A stretch of DNA of 64,000 nucleotides, from contig JAOVFP010000008.1 of the NCBI GenBank assembly GCA_025738555.1, positions 3,596,001 through 3,660,000 on the forward strand, given 5' to 3'. The DNA is from Cyathus striatus. Taxonomy: Eukaryota; Basidiomycota; Agaricomycetes; Agaricales; Nidulariaceae. The first letter of the stretch is position 1; each line of letters begins with the position of its first letter. Positions 45,306 through 59,280 of the stretch are shown here, in pieces. A model generated the notes under the pieces. It ran no database searches. It saw only the letters and a program-made list of their open reading frames with translations, and had not been told where the DNA came from. A program made the translations under genes and the position numbers.

Positions 45306-48300
45306 ATGCAGTGGCCTATGCGCTTTCTTGTTCTGAGTCTGCTAGTTACCCTAGCAGCATGCCAGTTTATGTCACAGCTGCCTCTTATCATCAAATCACC
45401 TTACTTGCATTCTTGGGTATCAGCGAAGGGTGTGTCTGCAAGTGGTGGTGCATGGCCTTCGTCTTGGAATCAACATGTACGTGTTAACACTTGTTCACTA
45501 TTCCTTTTACTAGAGCTTTCTGGTGGCAATAACTAGATCGTGGGATGGTCATCATGGATTCGAGTAGACGGCACATCGTATCAGTGGACAGGACAAACTC
45601 TGTCTTCAAGACCGAATATGACTGCGAACGAAGTTACACCTACTAGAACCACATTTTCCTTCGCCGTGGCAGGTCTTGTTGGCTTTAATGTCACTTACCT
45701 GAGCCCCATAGACGTACGCTTCCAGCTTCAATGTAATATTGCATGGATTAACCTGACCAAATCATCGTCAGCCTTCAGACTTGGTGCAACAATCGTTGCC
45801 TTTCGGCTACTTCTACGCTGACGTTTGGTCACTCGACGGAAACTCTCATTCTGTGCAATTCTACACCGATATAACAGGAGGTATGTGATTACCTTACGTC
45901 AGCTTACTGTTGTCTCACCCTATACAGAAATGCTCTCAAGTGATCTTACAGACGTAGTGCAATGGAATACCACACAGTCCGGAAATGTAGTGTACCATCG
46001 CATGCGTCTTACGAATATGCAGTCGATGGTGGAAGAAGGGGATATCGCCAAGGATTCTACATTGTTTCTCGCCATGGAAAATGTGCGTCCACATCTCACG
46101 AGAATAGCTCATGCTCACTCAGAGTTTCATTTCAGAGGCCGGACATGACTTGGCAAACTGGAGCCTCCGACGCCTTACCTGATGGCCTACGACCCCGGTT
46201 CAATTCTGGTGAGCCATTGACGAACAGCGCAGACACCACTTTCCGAGCAATAAAAGAGTACGCATTCATCCTCTGTGCATGTCATGAGAACTAATATGCT
46301 GATAATCGTAGTAACTGGCCTGTTCTTGCTTTCCGAGTTGACCTCGGGACTATCACACAGACCAGCGATTCTGTCGTCTGGTCATTAGGTTTGGTCAGAG
46401 AACCTGTTATCCAGTACACGACGTCTGGGAACATTCAGCTCCGCAGCTCATACTATTGGAGTGCCTACAATGCAGTCGACGATATTGTAAGTTAGAAAAT
46501 CTGTGATAGCTGGTGTATAGCTCATTATTACAATACTCAGGTTAAGGACGTTATTGGGAAATTCAACGACGTAAGATCTAAAGCCGTCAACCTGGATAAC
46601 AAGATTCTGGCAGATGCAGGGGCAATATCGTCGAATTATAGTGACCTTATATCATTTGCTCTTAGGCTCGTATTCGGCGCGATGGACATTACAATTCCAA
46701 GAGCTAATAGCGGGGCATTGAATACATCTGATGTGAAGATATTTATGAAGGATATCGGTGCATCTAGGTATGTGTTCGCGCCTTCACAGCTGTCGGTGAC
46801 TGACTTGCCTCAGCCGTGTAAGTCCAGTCGAAACCATGTACGCAGCTCTTCCCGCTATCCTATATCTCAACGCATCACTCGCTGGTCCGCTCTTGGAGCC
46901 ACTTCTTGAGTACCAAAACTCTTCCGATTATAAGAATGAGTATGCAACCCCGGATCTCGGTACGTATAACATCCATTGTCAAATTTAATTCAAAGTATTC
47001 TCATTTGGCAATATGCAGGAATTACATACCCTAAAGTTCAGGGCAATACCACTGATACTACAGAGTTGGCTTTGGAAAGTAAGATGTCAGGTCTTTTGCA
47101 TTCTGAAACTTAACTAAATAACGATATTAGATTGTGGAAACATGCTGATTATGGCGTTGGCTCACGCAATGAAGAGTGGAGATGGCTCGTTACTCAGCCG
47201 CTACGTGAGTGGACATGTTATTTAGCATGGTAACGCTAACCCAAACCCACGTAGTATGATTTATTGAAACAGTGGGCAGATTATCTCGAGCAGAACACAC
47301 TTCATCCCGCTGGATAGTGAAGTCATATTCTCTGATATGTATGCGCTTGTCCCTGATTGTTAACATCAGCATAAATGCGGACGGCGAAAGCAATCCTAAT
47401 CTATCCAATCTCGCCCTTAAAGGAATTGTGGGGATGTATGCGATGGGCAAAATAAGTGAAGCGGCAGGGATGTCAAGTGATGCTTCCCATTATCAAGTGT
47501 GTTACATGCACTACCCCCACATATTCATCGCTTACTCTTGGATAGTCTCAAGCTCAGAACTACACAAGTCAATGGGAAAGTCTGGCGATAACTTCCGACC
47601 ATATTTCTACTGTCTACGGGGATCCTTCTAGCTCGGGTCTCATTTATAACCTCTATGCAGCAAAGCTTCTAGGCCAGGATTCGATCAGCTCTCAGGTGAA
47701 ATGTTATGTTTCGTCTCTACGCCGAATACATGCTGACTGTGTTTAAGATATATGACCAACAATCGCAATTCTATTCTGGTCAAGTAGGCACAGGTATGGT
47801 TGTCCGCGTTTTATCAGAATTTGCTCGTGTTCACCTCTGATTCCTTATAGCGCCGAAGTTTGGCTTTCCTTATGATACAAATGACGTAGGCAAGGCAAAG
47901 TCACGTAGGTATCTAGGACTCTCCTGTCACCATATTTCTTATTCGCCGTGTTAGATTGGGCCATGTTCACAGCTGCTACAGTGTCGGATTCAACTGTCAG
48001 GGATTTTATTACTGGGTCGGTGTGGAACAGAGTTGCTTTAAACGATACAACCTCATTCCCAACAACATATAATCCTAATACCGGAAGTCCTATTAGTGGA
48101 GCGGCAAGGTATACTCCCTTGGTTCTCCCCTTAAAATACTCTCTAATTCTTGAGACTAGTTCCGCGCAAGGAGCGATGTTTGCTCAGCTAGCACTGAAGT
48201 AAGCCAACATTCCTCGTTTAGTACTTACTAGCCTTACTAACTTCGTTGTAGTGTCGCGAATCAGGCCATCCCTGTGGTCTCTTCTCCAAGCGCCCAGAAA

Positions 48301-48852
48301 AGCAAAACGAATGTTGGTGCAATTGCAGGAGGCGTGGTTGGGGGTGTCGGAGGATTCCTCGTCCTTGTTGGTTTAGGAGTTTTCTTCTGGCGCAGACGTC
48401 AACGGCGGAAAAGTCCCAGCTTGGAGACGCAAGAAGTTGCCGTTTATGAACCTTTCTCCCCGCATTTGGTAGGGAACGACGTCGATAGTACTTTCATATT
48501 GCCGGCAGCAGAGCCCATTGTTGGTTCATCGAAGAGCGGCAGGACTCATGGTTACTACCCATCACTGGGAACCTCTTCCAGTGCAGCAGGGATGTCTGTC
48601 TCTCCCCCATCAACAACTTTTGGCGCTGCTTCTAGTAGTAGTAGTGGTCCCAGCCAAGATCTTCGAACAGAAATGGAGCAGTTACGTCGTGAGATGGAGG
48701 TACTTCGTAGTGAGCGCCTCCAGGACTCGGAACCTCCACCATTGTACGACTTTGGTGGTGCGGTAGGTGTAGAGGATAATGCTGGTGCTGGCCACGATGC
48801 AACCAATTCTGCAGGGCCGCTCACCCCATCTCGTAGAAAAGGACCTTTATAA
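45306..48852 (+). CDS. gtaA: GtaA-type glutaminase, membrane-anchored, 882 aa
   Basis: Eighteen exons: 45306-45476, 45537-45713, 45772-45880, 45928-46082, 46136-46257, 46312-46486, 46541-46767, 46814-46959, 47019-47078, 47131-47204, 47255-47316, 47370-47496, 47546-47695, 47748-47793, 47851-47904, 47955-48108, 48160-48198 and 48252-48852; 2649 nt, all phases consistent. A signal peptide (RFLVLSLLVTLAACQ) starts the protein. The extracellular part has the fungal GtaA blocks (GWSSWIRVDGTSYQW, DMTWQTGASD, NWPVLAFRVDLGTI, NCGNMLIMALAHAMKSGDGS, HWAMFTAATV). A glycine-rich transmembrane helix lies near residues 705-730, followed by a cytosolic tail with a short coiled coil (LRTEMEQLRREMEVLRSERL) and EPPPLYDF at about 843-850. 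Family members hydrolyse glutamine to glutamate and ammonia outside the cell; activity here is inferred. Tandem partner of the gene at 38528. Confidence 0.88.
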
Positions 48853-51800
48853 TCACTAAGTTTCTCTCGTTCAAAATGTTTTAGGATATGTTCATTCATG
48901 AACCTCATACATATTTATCCCTTGCTAGTCTTATCCGACTAAAAATCTAGGGTTGTATTTCATCATTCATGTCTGAGGTTTAAAGTTGTATTTACTTCTG
49001 TTCACTCCTGTTAGAGGTTACCTTGTAGGCAACTTGTAGGATACAAAGATTTTCCATTAGGCGTTCAGTTTGACTGAGACCCTATCGTATTGCCATCGGA
49101 AAACCTTCTCATACGCAACTGGAATTTATGCGATCGACGACGATCATTAATGGTAAAGACTGAAGCTGATGCCCATAGTATGTGTACCATCTTGTATGCG
49201 TTTAAGCAAGTTTACTCGCATCATGCCGTGGTACAGATTTGGCAGCGAGGAGACCGATTTAACAATAACAAATTCATTTCTAGCATTCCTGTATGCGTAA
49301 AAGTTGTCTAATATGAGCAGGGTTTTGATATCGCCTTTGGTACAGGGCTGTATTACATTGTTCATCGTAAGTGCCTTCAGCGCTTTCTCCTATTAACCTT
49401 CTCCTTCTGTTGAACAGATACTGCATATGTACGTGGTCCGCGAATGAGTATGCCAGCGCCCGTACATCTACGCTGACCTTTTCATAACCAAGAGTAAGGC
49501 TATCACGGAATAAAGGCATCTGTACTCATAACTACAAGGTGCGCCGCAGTTTCGCGGCTACCAACTATCGTAAGTCCGCCATTTCGTACTGGCAGGATCA
49601 TAGCATGAACCTTGTCTGACAATTCATTTCATACCTTGTGCAAAGTGGCCTTCGACCAAATTTTATCCCAGCAGTATAAATTTCCTGTAAGTACGCTAAC
49701 AGCAAGTTTTAGGTACGAATAAATTGCCCGTAAGTTTTATTCTTACTATGAACTTTTATAGGTGGCAACTGTTGAACCTTTTCAGATCGAACTTTAGTCT
49801 TGCACCTTAATAGCGTAGGCATTGTTATAGTAGGCGGCAAGACATGAGAGCAGGGTATGGAATAGTGTCAAAGAAGCTCGTCCGAATGTTGTGTATGTGC
49901 TCTAACTCAAGGGTTTCGTGGAAGTTCCTCAAATAGGTGCCCTGTTAAGCAGGGCATTACATAACATTGATGACAGGACACGAGAGTGCACAACAGTGGG
50001 TATTTGTCAAGATTCCTACAAGGCGGGGTGACAGGAACAGAAAGAATGTAGTAAGGAGTAATGAGTACTTAGAGACTAATGACGACTTACTTTTTGAAGC
50101 TTCATTTCAAGAATGAGCATATTTCACTATTAAATCACGTTGCGATGAGAGACCCTGTTGCGGCATTCTAGAGCGATGAGTATGTTGCTTCATGCTTTCA
50201 ATGCATGTCATGGTGATAAGTTATACGTTGGTTGGATACTATCTCCCCAGCGGCGTGGGAAGGGACGAAGGGGAGGTGGCGGAACTTGGAAGTTAGCTTC
50301 TGGGTGCCTATACATTCATGAGCTCTATTGTTGAGGTTCCCGGTGCGGATTACGCGAATAGGCATCTTCGAGTCACCCATGAAAGCTCAACTGAAACAAT
50401 CGAAAGTAACCACATACCGAAGGCTAAGCTTTCTAGCTACGTGTTCAACATCGACTATGACAATGGATTTATAGTGCTCTGCAGCGGGAAATAAGTAAGT
50501 AGCCAAATAGAACCTCAAGGTCGACTTCCAGCCTGGAGGACCGAGAAGAGCCTGATGTGAGCCTGTCCCGGGCATAGTTAAATTTGACGCAGATCCGCTG
50601 CCAGTGTGCACCGTTAACAAGGTGCACATCCCATTCCCAAGTCCCTTCCGTTTCATCCTTGTGAGTACCAGCTAGCTTTTAGTTTTTGCTTCAGTTCCAC
50701 ATACAAGTCCTAGCTCTAACGCTGCTGAGATGCCACAGAATGTCCTCGGAGGAGGCTAATGACATATTCCTACGCCTAAGGCCCATCTCTTGACTTTCGC
50801 AGGTTGTGCGTCGATGAATTCTTCGTGCATGTATACTCCGAGTCGATGCGCGGCCTTATTGAGTGATTGATAGGTAGCGTTTAGTCTCGTATTGAAATGT
50901 TCCGACGGTGTCGAATTCACTGGTACTGCGTCAAAGAAGGCCCAGGTATACCGTTACAAACAGGTACATCCGCACTTGACTCGGTTGAGTGAAACACTCT
51001 TAAACGAAAGTCGGGCTCACCTAATGGGAATGGACCTTGGTGTAAAACATTCTCTAGGCAGCGAAGAGGGCCAAACATGGCGGATCAAAAATGTTATAGA
51101 TTTGTATAGGTTGCTTTCAGTTCTATTGTTCTCCGTTCCACAAGGATTCAGCAGGCGGGACGATATTCTGCGCAGGCGCTCTAATGTTGACGCTGGAGAA
51201 GCTACGTGGACGAGTATGGGCTATTAAAGTTCCAACCTACAACCACCAGTAAGTCCGCACTTGGTCCGTGCAGCTAAATGGGATATTCTAATCCTTCAGA
51301 TAGCATGAATATACTGTATATGATGCAATCTTGCTGCGGTACTCAAATGGCTAGTGTTCATAGAGAGCAGTATAACGCAATAAGGAAATATATCCAAAAG
51401 CGTTGAAAGTCCTATTCATGGCGTGTGAGTCTGAGCAGATGGATGAGCTTAATTGAGATCGAGGTCTGAATGCAAGAGATATTGATAGACTCTGAGAGAG
51501 GCCGTGGATCTAGCAGTGAGATGACAGTTTGACGGGGGTGTCATGGATGCCGCTAAACAGGAGCTTTGTTCTAAATTCGTCGGGGAATAAATGTCCAATG
51601 GTAAGATCGATAGCAGGAGTGGATGACCTTGAACGACGGAGTAATCGCCGTCCTGATCAAGAAATGGAGGCTTATTAAAGATGGGATGCAGCACAATCTG
51701 GCGTTTAGATTATGTGCTAATGGAATGTTCCATAGAGGTAGGCAAATAGCATTGACACTCGTTGAGGAGTAAATACAAGGATTGGGAGTAGATGTAATGA

Positions 51801-53789
51801 AATGAACACATCTAGTGGCGCTGGACGCAAGAAAATAACGAAACTGCGAGCAGTGTGCGAAAGAATGCAACTCTGTTCATGCACAATGCATCGCCAGGAT
51901 TAGGAGTCGGTGGAAGTTTCCGTGCAGCACTACTAGTGGAAAGAGGATGAACGACGAGGTACAAGCAGCATGTTCACATGACGACAGTTAGCTGAACGTG
52001 GAAGAAAGGATTCTAAAGGCGTTAGACTGTTGACTCATTATAGCTAGCATGCCAAAGCTGTAGAGAGCGCAGATAACTGCCAGTGGGAATACAAAGCATG
52101 CATAGAAGTTGAAAGGCTTACATTAAGCGAGTTGGGATTAATGATGCACAGTATGTATGGCGAGTGCATCCGCTGCCGCAGGCTTGGGTGAAGTCTAATC
52201 ACAAGATAAATACAAAGAGCAGCTTGCAATGAAACAAAGAGATCCATTCTGAGTACGCTCAAGATCACTAAGGATAATGATGAAGTCCGGATGGCACAAA
52301 TATGTTAACAGCCAAGAATTTGACCAAAATAAGCAATGAAAGAGGTGTCAACGAGAAAACGGGCTTCCAATGCCTCATTGATACAGACCAGACCATCGTA
52401 TCCATAATTCAGTGGCAAAATCACTTCCATGACTAGTCCGTAAGATGCCGGCAATTGAAGCATACCGCGATAGAACATCGTGCTTTCCATGAGCGCGTCA
52501 TTGATTAGAGGATAGTTCGGAATAAGCACGAGTTTAGACGGCTACAGGTCTACGGGTCAATTAAAGGTAACAATACCAAGACAGACAGGCTTACGATGTA
52601 ACGCAAGATCTCCATCCCATCACACGAAGAAATATCGTATATCCCAGCTCCGGTGGCGAGGAAGGTTTCCATGGCGCAGGAGTGAACTGAAGATCACTCT
52701 TCGAAGTTCCCGTACAATAGCCATTACCACAAAGAATAGGGGCGGGTTAAGTACTTCAAGTGCCACTGTGATGGACGTGAAGGGAGCGCCAATAGGAGCC
52801 TTCAATGAGCCAGTGGTTTTCGTTTTCGTGGATTACGGACTACGTGTAAAGGGCATAGTGTTAACCCGGCGGCGAGCACAGGTGGTAGAACGCTGATCCC
52901 TTCGGTACAAGGAACTGGCTGCATTAAATCTCCACTTGCCACGAAACTAGATGTCTGTGAAAGCTCGTGAATTGCCGTACATCGTAACGAGAGCCACCTT
53001 CCTCGACGGATCGGAGCCAATTGCATATAATCCGTTGGCGAAGCTCTGCATCACCCGATTCCGAAAGGTGAAGCCATGGCTGCTTTACGGAGAGGTCAGT
53101 GGAAGTTTCCATAGAGCAAACGTTTGTATCGAGTGTTAATGAACATTGAACGTTGAGCACCGCGCTATAGGAGCTTAGGGGTTTAGGATGGATTGCTAGC
53201 ATTAATACAACATGAAGCGGAAGTTGTGGCACTTGTTTACGAAGAGCCTTGACCTCTTCGCTTTAGCGAGTGGTAGGTAGTGCGGTGTGATGTTGGCAGC
53301 TCCGAAGGATAGCAGTGATTTGAAACAGGATTTATGCACAGAATGTGAGTGCTTCAGGACGAAAGCAGCCCCCCTACGGATCAGGGGACAGATGCAAGTA
53401 ATACCTTGATGACACTCTGAGGAAAGCCGTGGACACTTTGTTGACAATTTACAAGAGGAATATTCCGTAGAGTATGGGCTGTAACGGTCCTTTACTGGCG
53501 GATTGAGAAAAGTAGGCATTGATTGATAAGGAAATTTCGTGGCACCTCCTGGCCCCATAATTTGCGAGCAGACTGTATCATATATTATTATACACATGAC
53601 ACGGAACATATCCAGTGAGATGTCGCATACTGCCACATCTTCCAGCGAGGGCAACGCAGCCTCCTGAAAGCAGCTCATGAAGAAGCTCCGTAGCACCGAA
53701 AGTATGGGTATAACGTTCTACCATAAGTGTAGCTTTTCTTCCTAGGCAATAATACAACGGTGAACCGAATGAGCAATTAGCACACCTGA

Positions 53790-54240
53790 AGTCTCAGGCA
53801 GAGAGTTACCTCTCCTGTAGGATTGGGATCGAACATTATCCCAACACCGAAAAGAGAAATAATAGCTCTCCTTGCTTCATGCGCTTGCCATTACATTTGA
53901 GTTGTCACTTCAGAAGCCTGACATACGTGTAGAGTGGTACATGAAAGTCAGATGTCGACACATCCTTCAACAAGGAACACTACAACGACCAAGCGGGAGA
54001 AACCAGGCGCACAGCATTCCTCCATTATCAATGCCTTCGCATCACATCCAAATGAAATGGCTTAGCGGAACTGCGCATGGTGAAGGTTGAGGGGTTAGTC
54101 AAAGAGGACGACCCCTCCTATGGGATCAAACAATATCCCAGCACCGAAAGGAGAAGTCATAGCAATGATAGCGACACGTTTCTCAATGGGTAACAGTGTA
54201 ACGATCGAGTGGGACAAGCCAGGCGCATAGACCGTACTTG
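53790..54240. repeat. Degenerate local duplication
   Basis: Segment 53810-54020 and segment 54105-54240 share TGGGATC-AACA-TATCCCA-CACCGAAA-GAGAA and, further on, AACGA-C-AG-GGGA-AA-CCAGGCGCA. Confidence 0.55.
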
Positions 54241-54829
54241 AACAAAAGAACCTAGCACAGCTACACTTGGTGGGTAGTAATGCCCGGTCGTTTTTCCACG
54301 GAATTGCATGTACCCCTATACTGGGGATAACATACCGTCTTCATACCCGTTATGGGTCTCTCCAGCTCTCCAGCAGACGGTGAACAACGGAAAAACAGAA
54401 CAAGTGACCAAGGAGACCACAGTAAACTGATTGATAAACTGGGTGGCGCCGGGGTTTGACGTAGTACGCATCCCGACATTACTGCGCCGTATGTGGCACT
54501 AGTTCGGGATACGAATCTAATCGCATGATACATTGTATTCATCACAACCGACTAGTGACAGCAAGGAGATTCATGGCACACACAACCCAGAATCTGAGAG
54601 ATTGTTAAGAGACAAATGATCGTGCGGCGAGTGACATGCAGAGGACAGATCGCATCCATCGCAGTGCCACATCTGAACCAGTGATCACGTTCCGCAGTAC
54701 TGGGAGGAACGATTAACGAGCCCCAGCTAGTGCGACCAATGTAATGTGGACTGCGGTAACATGATGCCGCAAAGCAACCAATGCACATAGCTGTGCTAGA
54801 CATATGCAACGCTGAAAAGCGCAAAAGGT

Positions 54830-55270
54830 ACCGCACCCATCAGCGAGAACACATCATCCAGGACGAGCGTCATATCCAAGCGAAAGGTAAACAGCACCCC
54901 AATATATGGCAAGAAAAAGTTTCGACATAAGCTTGGGTCAGCGGGCTGTGTTGGCAAATAAAACGGCGCGAAGGACCCGCAAAGGAGGAACATTAATCCT
55001 TTCAATTCAAGCAACAGGTAATAATTGGACATATACGAACTAACTTGAGGACCATATGATATGTCCCTCAGCAGGAGTAAGGCTCCTCAAGACCGGGGTG
55101 GGATAACTCGAAGGAGGCAGTCCTCGAAGCGTCGACAGAGATGATACTTGTCCTAAACCGATCAGTATCCGTCAGCGAGAATAATACATTCTCCAGGACC
55201 AAAATCATACCCAAGCGAAAGGTAAGCACCAGTCCAATGTCGGGCAAGGAGAGCATGGGTAGGCGTGATA
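54830..55270. repeat. Degenerate local duplication
   Basis: Segments near 54836-54915 and 55165-55245 share GTCAGCGAGAA/ATCAGCGAGAA, CCAGGAC, and ATA-CCAAGCGAAAGGTAA. Confidence 0.55.
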
Positions 55271-55799
55271 ACATGACTCGACAATAGGTGAAACTTGATT
55301 CTACATTCTGCAAAGGGAGAAACATTGATCCCTTCAGTCCGAGTATATTAATTGAACATAAACGAACTAACCTGCAGACCGCATGATGCCCTCAACGAGA
55401 GTAAGGTAAGACCGGGGTAGGACTTGGATAATTTGAAGAAGGCTAATAATCCGTTGGCACGGTTTCCATATGAAAAGTAACTACAGTCCTCCTTTTCCTT
55501 GAAGCAATATGACCGTGACTATCACTTCCATTTTGGTTGTTGATGCTGTGAAATATGATACGTCAAGAGAAGTTCCGTGATCATTCCGGCCTCCCTCTGT
55601 CGCTGAGAGATGTTGTACTTCTATGTGCGGTGCCAACAGGTATGGTATCTTTTTTAAGACAGGCGCTATTTGTCCTGCTCGACACTAAACCTGTAGATGA
55701 CGTATGTACAGCCGCAGCTGTGCATGTGAATTGTATACACTTGCAACATGATCACCTAAGCTAGCATAAAGACGCATGCACAACTGGCATATAAACGCA

Positions 55800-56010
55800 A
55801 GTGTTACGAGCGGAAAGCTGTGCGAGCATCTCTCCTGGAACGCACTAGAGCTTTCTTGCCTTGCCCCAGAACTGTACAGTTCATCTATAGCTACACCCGG
55901 CGTTGCATGGGCTTAATATCTAGTGAGCGGAAAGCTATGCAACGCACTAAGCCACCCACATATCCACCAAAGCTTTCTTGCCAGTACAAAACTGTACAAA
56001 GATGTTCATC
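55800..56010. repeat. Degenerate tandem duplication, about 110 nt
   Basis: GAGCGGAAAGCT-TGC and AACGCACTA-AGC, then AAGCTTTCTTGCC, ACTGTACA and GTTCATC occur twice (about 55808-55880 and 55923-56010). Confidence 0.55.
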
Positions 56011-56529
56011 AGCATCAAGTCGATAGTGTGACGTCACAAACAAGCTCGCCAGTAACACCTCCATAATCGAATGCCTGAATCAAAAACGTTCCGGTCTTGC
56101 TTAGAATCGGCGTAGCACAATAAAACCCTCCAGAGAGAATATCATACAAGCCGTGCTCGTCGTGACGCCGAACTCGGCCATTGCCTATCCCGTATTCATA
56201 TTCGTTTATTTGATAACGCGCATACCATACGGTGACATCACGACACCGTGATGTGGCGTCGGGTTATATGTGTAAAGCGCACTCGGGCATGGATAAGTTA
56301 TAGGATATACAGAAATAATATCGGCATAAAAAACGATTTTGAACGTGATTCTGTTCAACGAGCGGTATTAAGCATCGCGTGCGGAAAGGAGACTGTGGGC
56401 ATGGCATATCGGGAAATAGCAACGTATTCAATGGTTGGTCCTATGTTCCCGGTCTCAACTGATCCCGGTACATTGCGTTGCTTGCGCCTGAACCCCGTGC
56501 CTTAGACGAAACGTACTCAGTGGCGGAGA

Positions 56530-56800
56530 AGCGATGGTATCACTTCAAACCGGGAAATATACCAGGTTCGACGAGATGGTGAACGATACATTGCGTGGTG
56601 GGTCGTATGGAGCATTTACTGATATTGCCACTACAGATTGGTTAGAATCTTCACCGGTAAACCGGGATAAAGTTTGGCGATGACTAGAAACTTTCCACCA
56701 TTGTAGCTTTGAATTAGGAAATATACCGCATTCAACGAATGATACATTGCGTGGCAAGTCCTTCCATGGTGTAGTGGCAATTGAAGATAGATTGGTATTC
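56530..56800. repeat. Degenerate tandem duplication, about 170 nt
   Basis: GGAAATATACC followed by TTC-ACGA and GATACATTGCGTGG occurs near 56553-56600 and again near 56718-56755. A weaker third version lies near 56410-56480. Confidence 0.5.
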
Positions 56801-57752
56801 AATCTAAGCAAGGTCGGTAGGGGAAGATCCGTGGTAGCACGGAAGGGAGGCATCTAGGTGAGATTGGTAGACAAAATTTTGGGGGCTAGGCGGTACGGTG
56901 CGCCACGGCTAAGGATCGGTGCGTGCTCTTCCCTTCCCTTCTAGTTCTGAATCTCAGACTCGGGACGTAGCGCCCCCTATCGAGAGAGTACTAGGAGGCG
57001 TTTACTGGTGGCAACCACAAGTAAGCAAGTACTTTGGATGAACCGGATCATTGGGAAGATTCTATAAGAGCGTCCCCGGCGTTGGTATAGGAAATAATAC
57101 CAATTGCAGAAACATCCTGCGGCGGCGGTGTAGGGTGTTGGGTGAGATATAACACTGATCCTCTGGTGCGGCGGTGTGTATGAGATTGGGGGTGGTACTA
57201 ATGGTGGTGGGAAGACGCTGTTAAGCCACCTTGAGGTGATGGATAGGAGGCGCAGGAATAGTGAAGGCAAATTGAGAAGCGATGGACTACTCGGTTGGGT
57301 ATTTTAAGTGTGCTCTGAAGTGGGAATGACGGCATGTTCATGTCAGGGTAGCAATATCCTCCAGCGCGCATGAATTCTTTATGAAAGGACTTGGATAGCG
57401 TAGTGGATTGGACAGGAAATAGGAATACAGGATACAGTAGCAGAGTAGTGCAGTCGTAGTGCAAGTTGGGAAGAGTGACGACCAGATAGACAGAATTGAC
57501 CAAACAGGGACAACGTTTCGGGGTCCGCAGCTTGGAGTGCTTGTCCTCATCACACTCACCTCACAACCATACCCATCCCTTCCTCGTGTTCGTCTCCCCT
57601 CCCCTCCTCCCTCTCTCCCTCCCAGGGCTCTCAGCCCACATTTCTGTCGATCATTATCCTCTTCTCTTTCATTCAACCACTGCCACCCAGCAATCCATCT
57701 CAACAAAACAACAAATCTCTCAAGAATCTAAGCAAATAATAAATCTCCATAA

Positions 57753-59280
57753 ATGGGGGTTCAGTTCGGATCCTTCGACAAAATATGCGAGACTGCTGCG
57801 CTCGTCATTTGTCCTCTAGTAGGCACTGACCAGGGCGTCGAGCCAACGTGTTATAGTCGTAATGTCGATGTCGGCGGAACGCTTATTTTTCAGCCTTGTC
57901 AGTCCTCTTTTGTCCTTGACTTTCTAGTGCCGGGAGGGAAGCAAGGCGGGAAGGCGGGTATCGATGCATTGGATGGGAGCTTGCTTTCGAGGGGATGTCC
58001 AGTTTATGCAGCTGCCAGCGATGGCGGACGGGCGGGTACAGTCCCCTATGCAACCGCCTATTCCCGCCATTCCTCTTCTCTTCCTCCTCTTTCTTTCCTT
58101 CCCTCCTAACACATACTAACTCACATCCATCCACAGCAACATGCTTCGTCCACATAGTAGCAATAATAATGACCGCCATCATGATCCTCCACATCCGAAG
58201 CAAATACACCGCCGTCGGTACGTCAACCACAATTCTCCACTTTCCAGTCATTTAACATCTCCTTACAGGTCGTAAAGAAATAGTAACCTTCTTCTGGCTA
58301 TACGCCATCATCGAATTACTCGCCATGTTCCTCGACTCGGGCGTTATCCCAACCTCGAACGCAGTATACCCCGTGCGTACTTCTATCCGCACAACGCCAC
58401 TTTCCTTCTCACACTCACACGGTGTACAGTGGTTCACAGCAGCCTATACAGGCCTCGTAGCAGCTGCATATTGCTGTCTCCTAATCAACGGTTTCGTAGG
58501 GTTCCAATTCGCAGAGGACGGCACGCCGCTTAGTCTATGGGTACGTCACTACTAGCATTCCACATCTCATCTCCCGACTAACTTCGTACACAGTTCCTAC
58601 GCATATCCTGTTTTGTCGTCTTTGGCGTCTGTTTCTTCGTCGCCATTGCAACCTTCAAACAGATCGCCTCCTTCACATACACAAAGCCAATCGGGCTCTT
58701 CATCATATACATCATCTGGCCCCTCGTATGCACAGTCATCTACATCGTCTCCCAGCTCATCCTCGTCTTCCGTACCCTTGACGACCGATGGCCCATTGGT
58801 GACATTGTCTTTGGAGCTGCATTCTGGACTGTGGCCCAGGTGCTGCTGTTTGCGTTCAGCGTTACGATTTGCGATGCGATTAAGCACTACATTGATGGCC
58901 TGTTCTTCTTTACGCTATGTATGCTTTTGAGCGTTATGATGGTATACAAGTATTGGGATAGTATAACTGTAAGCCTTTCTTCTCTTATTTTTGATCCTTT
59001 TTAACTCCCTAAACAGCGGGAAGACCTAGAATTCTCAGTAGGCTCCAAAGCTGCCGTATGGGAAGTCAAAGATCCACTGCTCGCAGGCGACTTTGACGAG
59101 GACGCAAGCGTAGGGAACAATAATTACGCGCCGAGCTATGCTCCACCCGCGGCTGGGTTCAACCCAGGGTACGGAGGTGGAGGAGGAACAGCGAGTCTCG
59201 TGGGGGGTGTGAGTGGGGCGCAGATGTATCAGCAACAGCAAAGGAGGGGGTATCCTCCTAGTGCTGGCCCAGGGTATTAG
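57753..59280 (+). CDS. CHS7: Chitin synthase export chaperone Chs7, 359 aa
   Basis: Six exons: 57753-57897, 58137-58217, 58269-58372, 58430-58540, 58594-58968 and 59017-59280; 1080 nt with consistent phases. Intron 1 is long (239 nt); the others are 48-57 nt. The protein begins [20 protein letters not shown] and has about seven membrane helices, for example [36 protein letters not shown] and [20 protein letters not shown]. The Chs7 signatures [37 protein letters not shown] and [16 protein letters not shown] are clear. In yeast Chs7 helps chitin synthase III leave the ER. The C-terminal tail is rich in Gly, Pro, Tyr and Gln ([17 protein letters not shown]), typical of basidiomycete versions. 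Confidence 0.93.

Larger units (their letters stand above)
48853..57752. other. Gene-poor stretch, 8.9 kb
   Basis: Many short frames occur on both strands, none with a motif or a traceable exon chain. Some minus-strand pieces are hydrophobic, for example VAIIAMTSPFGAGILFDP (near 54120-54180) and AIISLFGVGIMFDP (near 53825-53875), and FLPYIGVLFTFRLDMTLVLD near 54850-54930 with a relative near 55185-55250. They may be relics of a duplicated membrane-protein gene, but I cannot name it. Confidence 0.4.
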
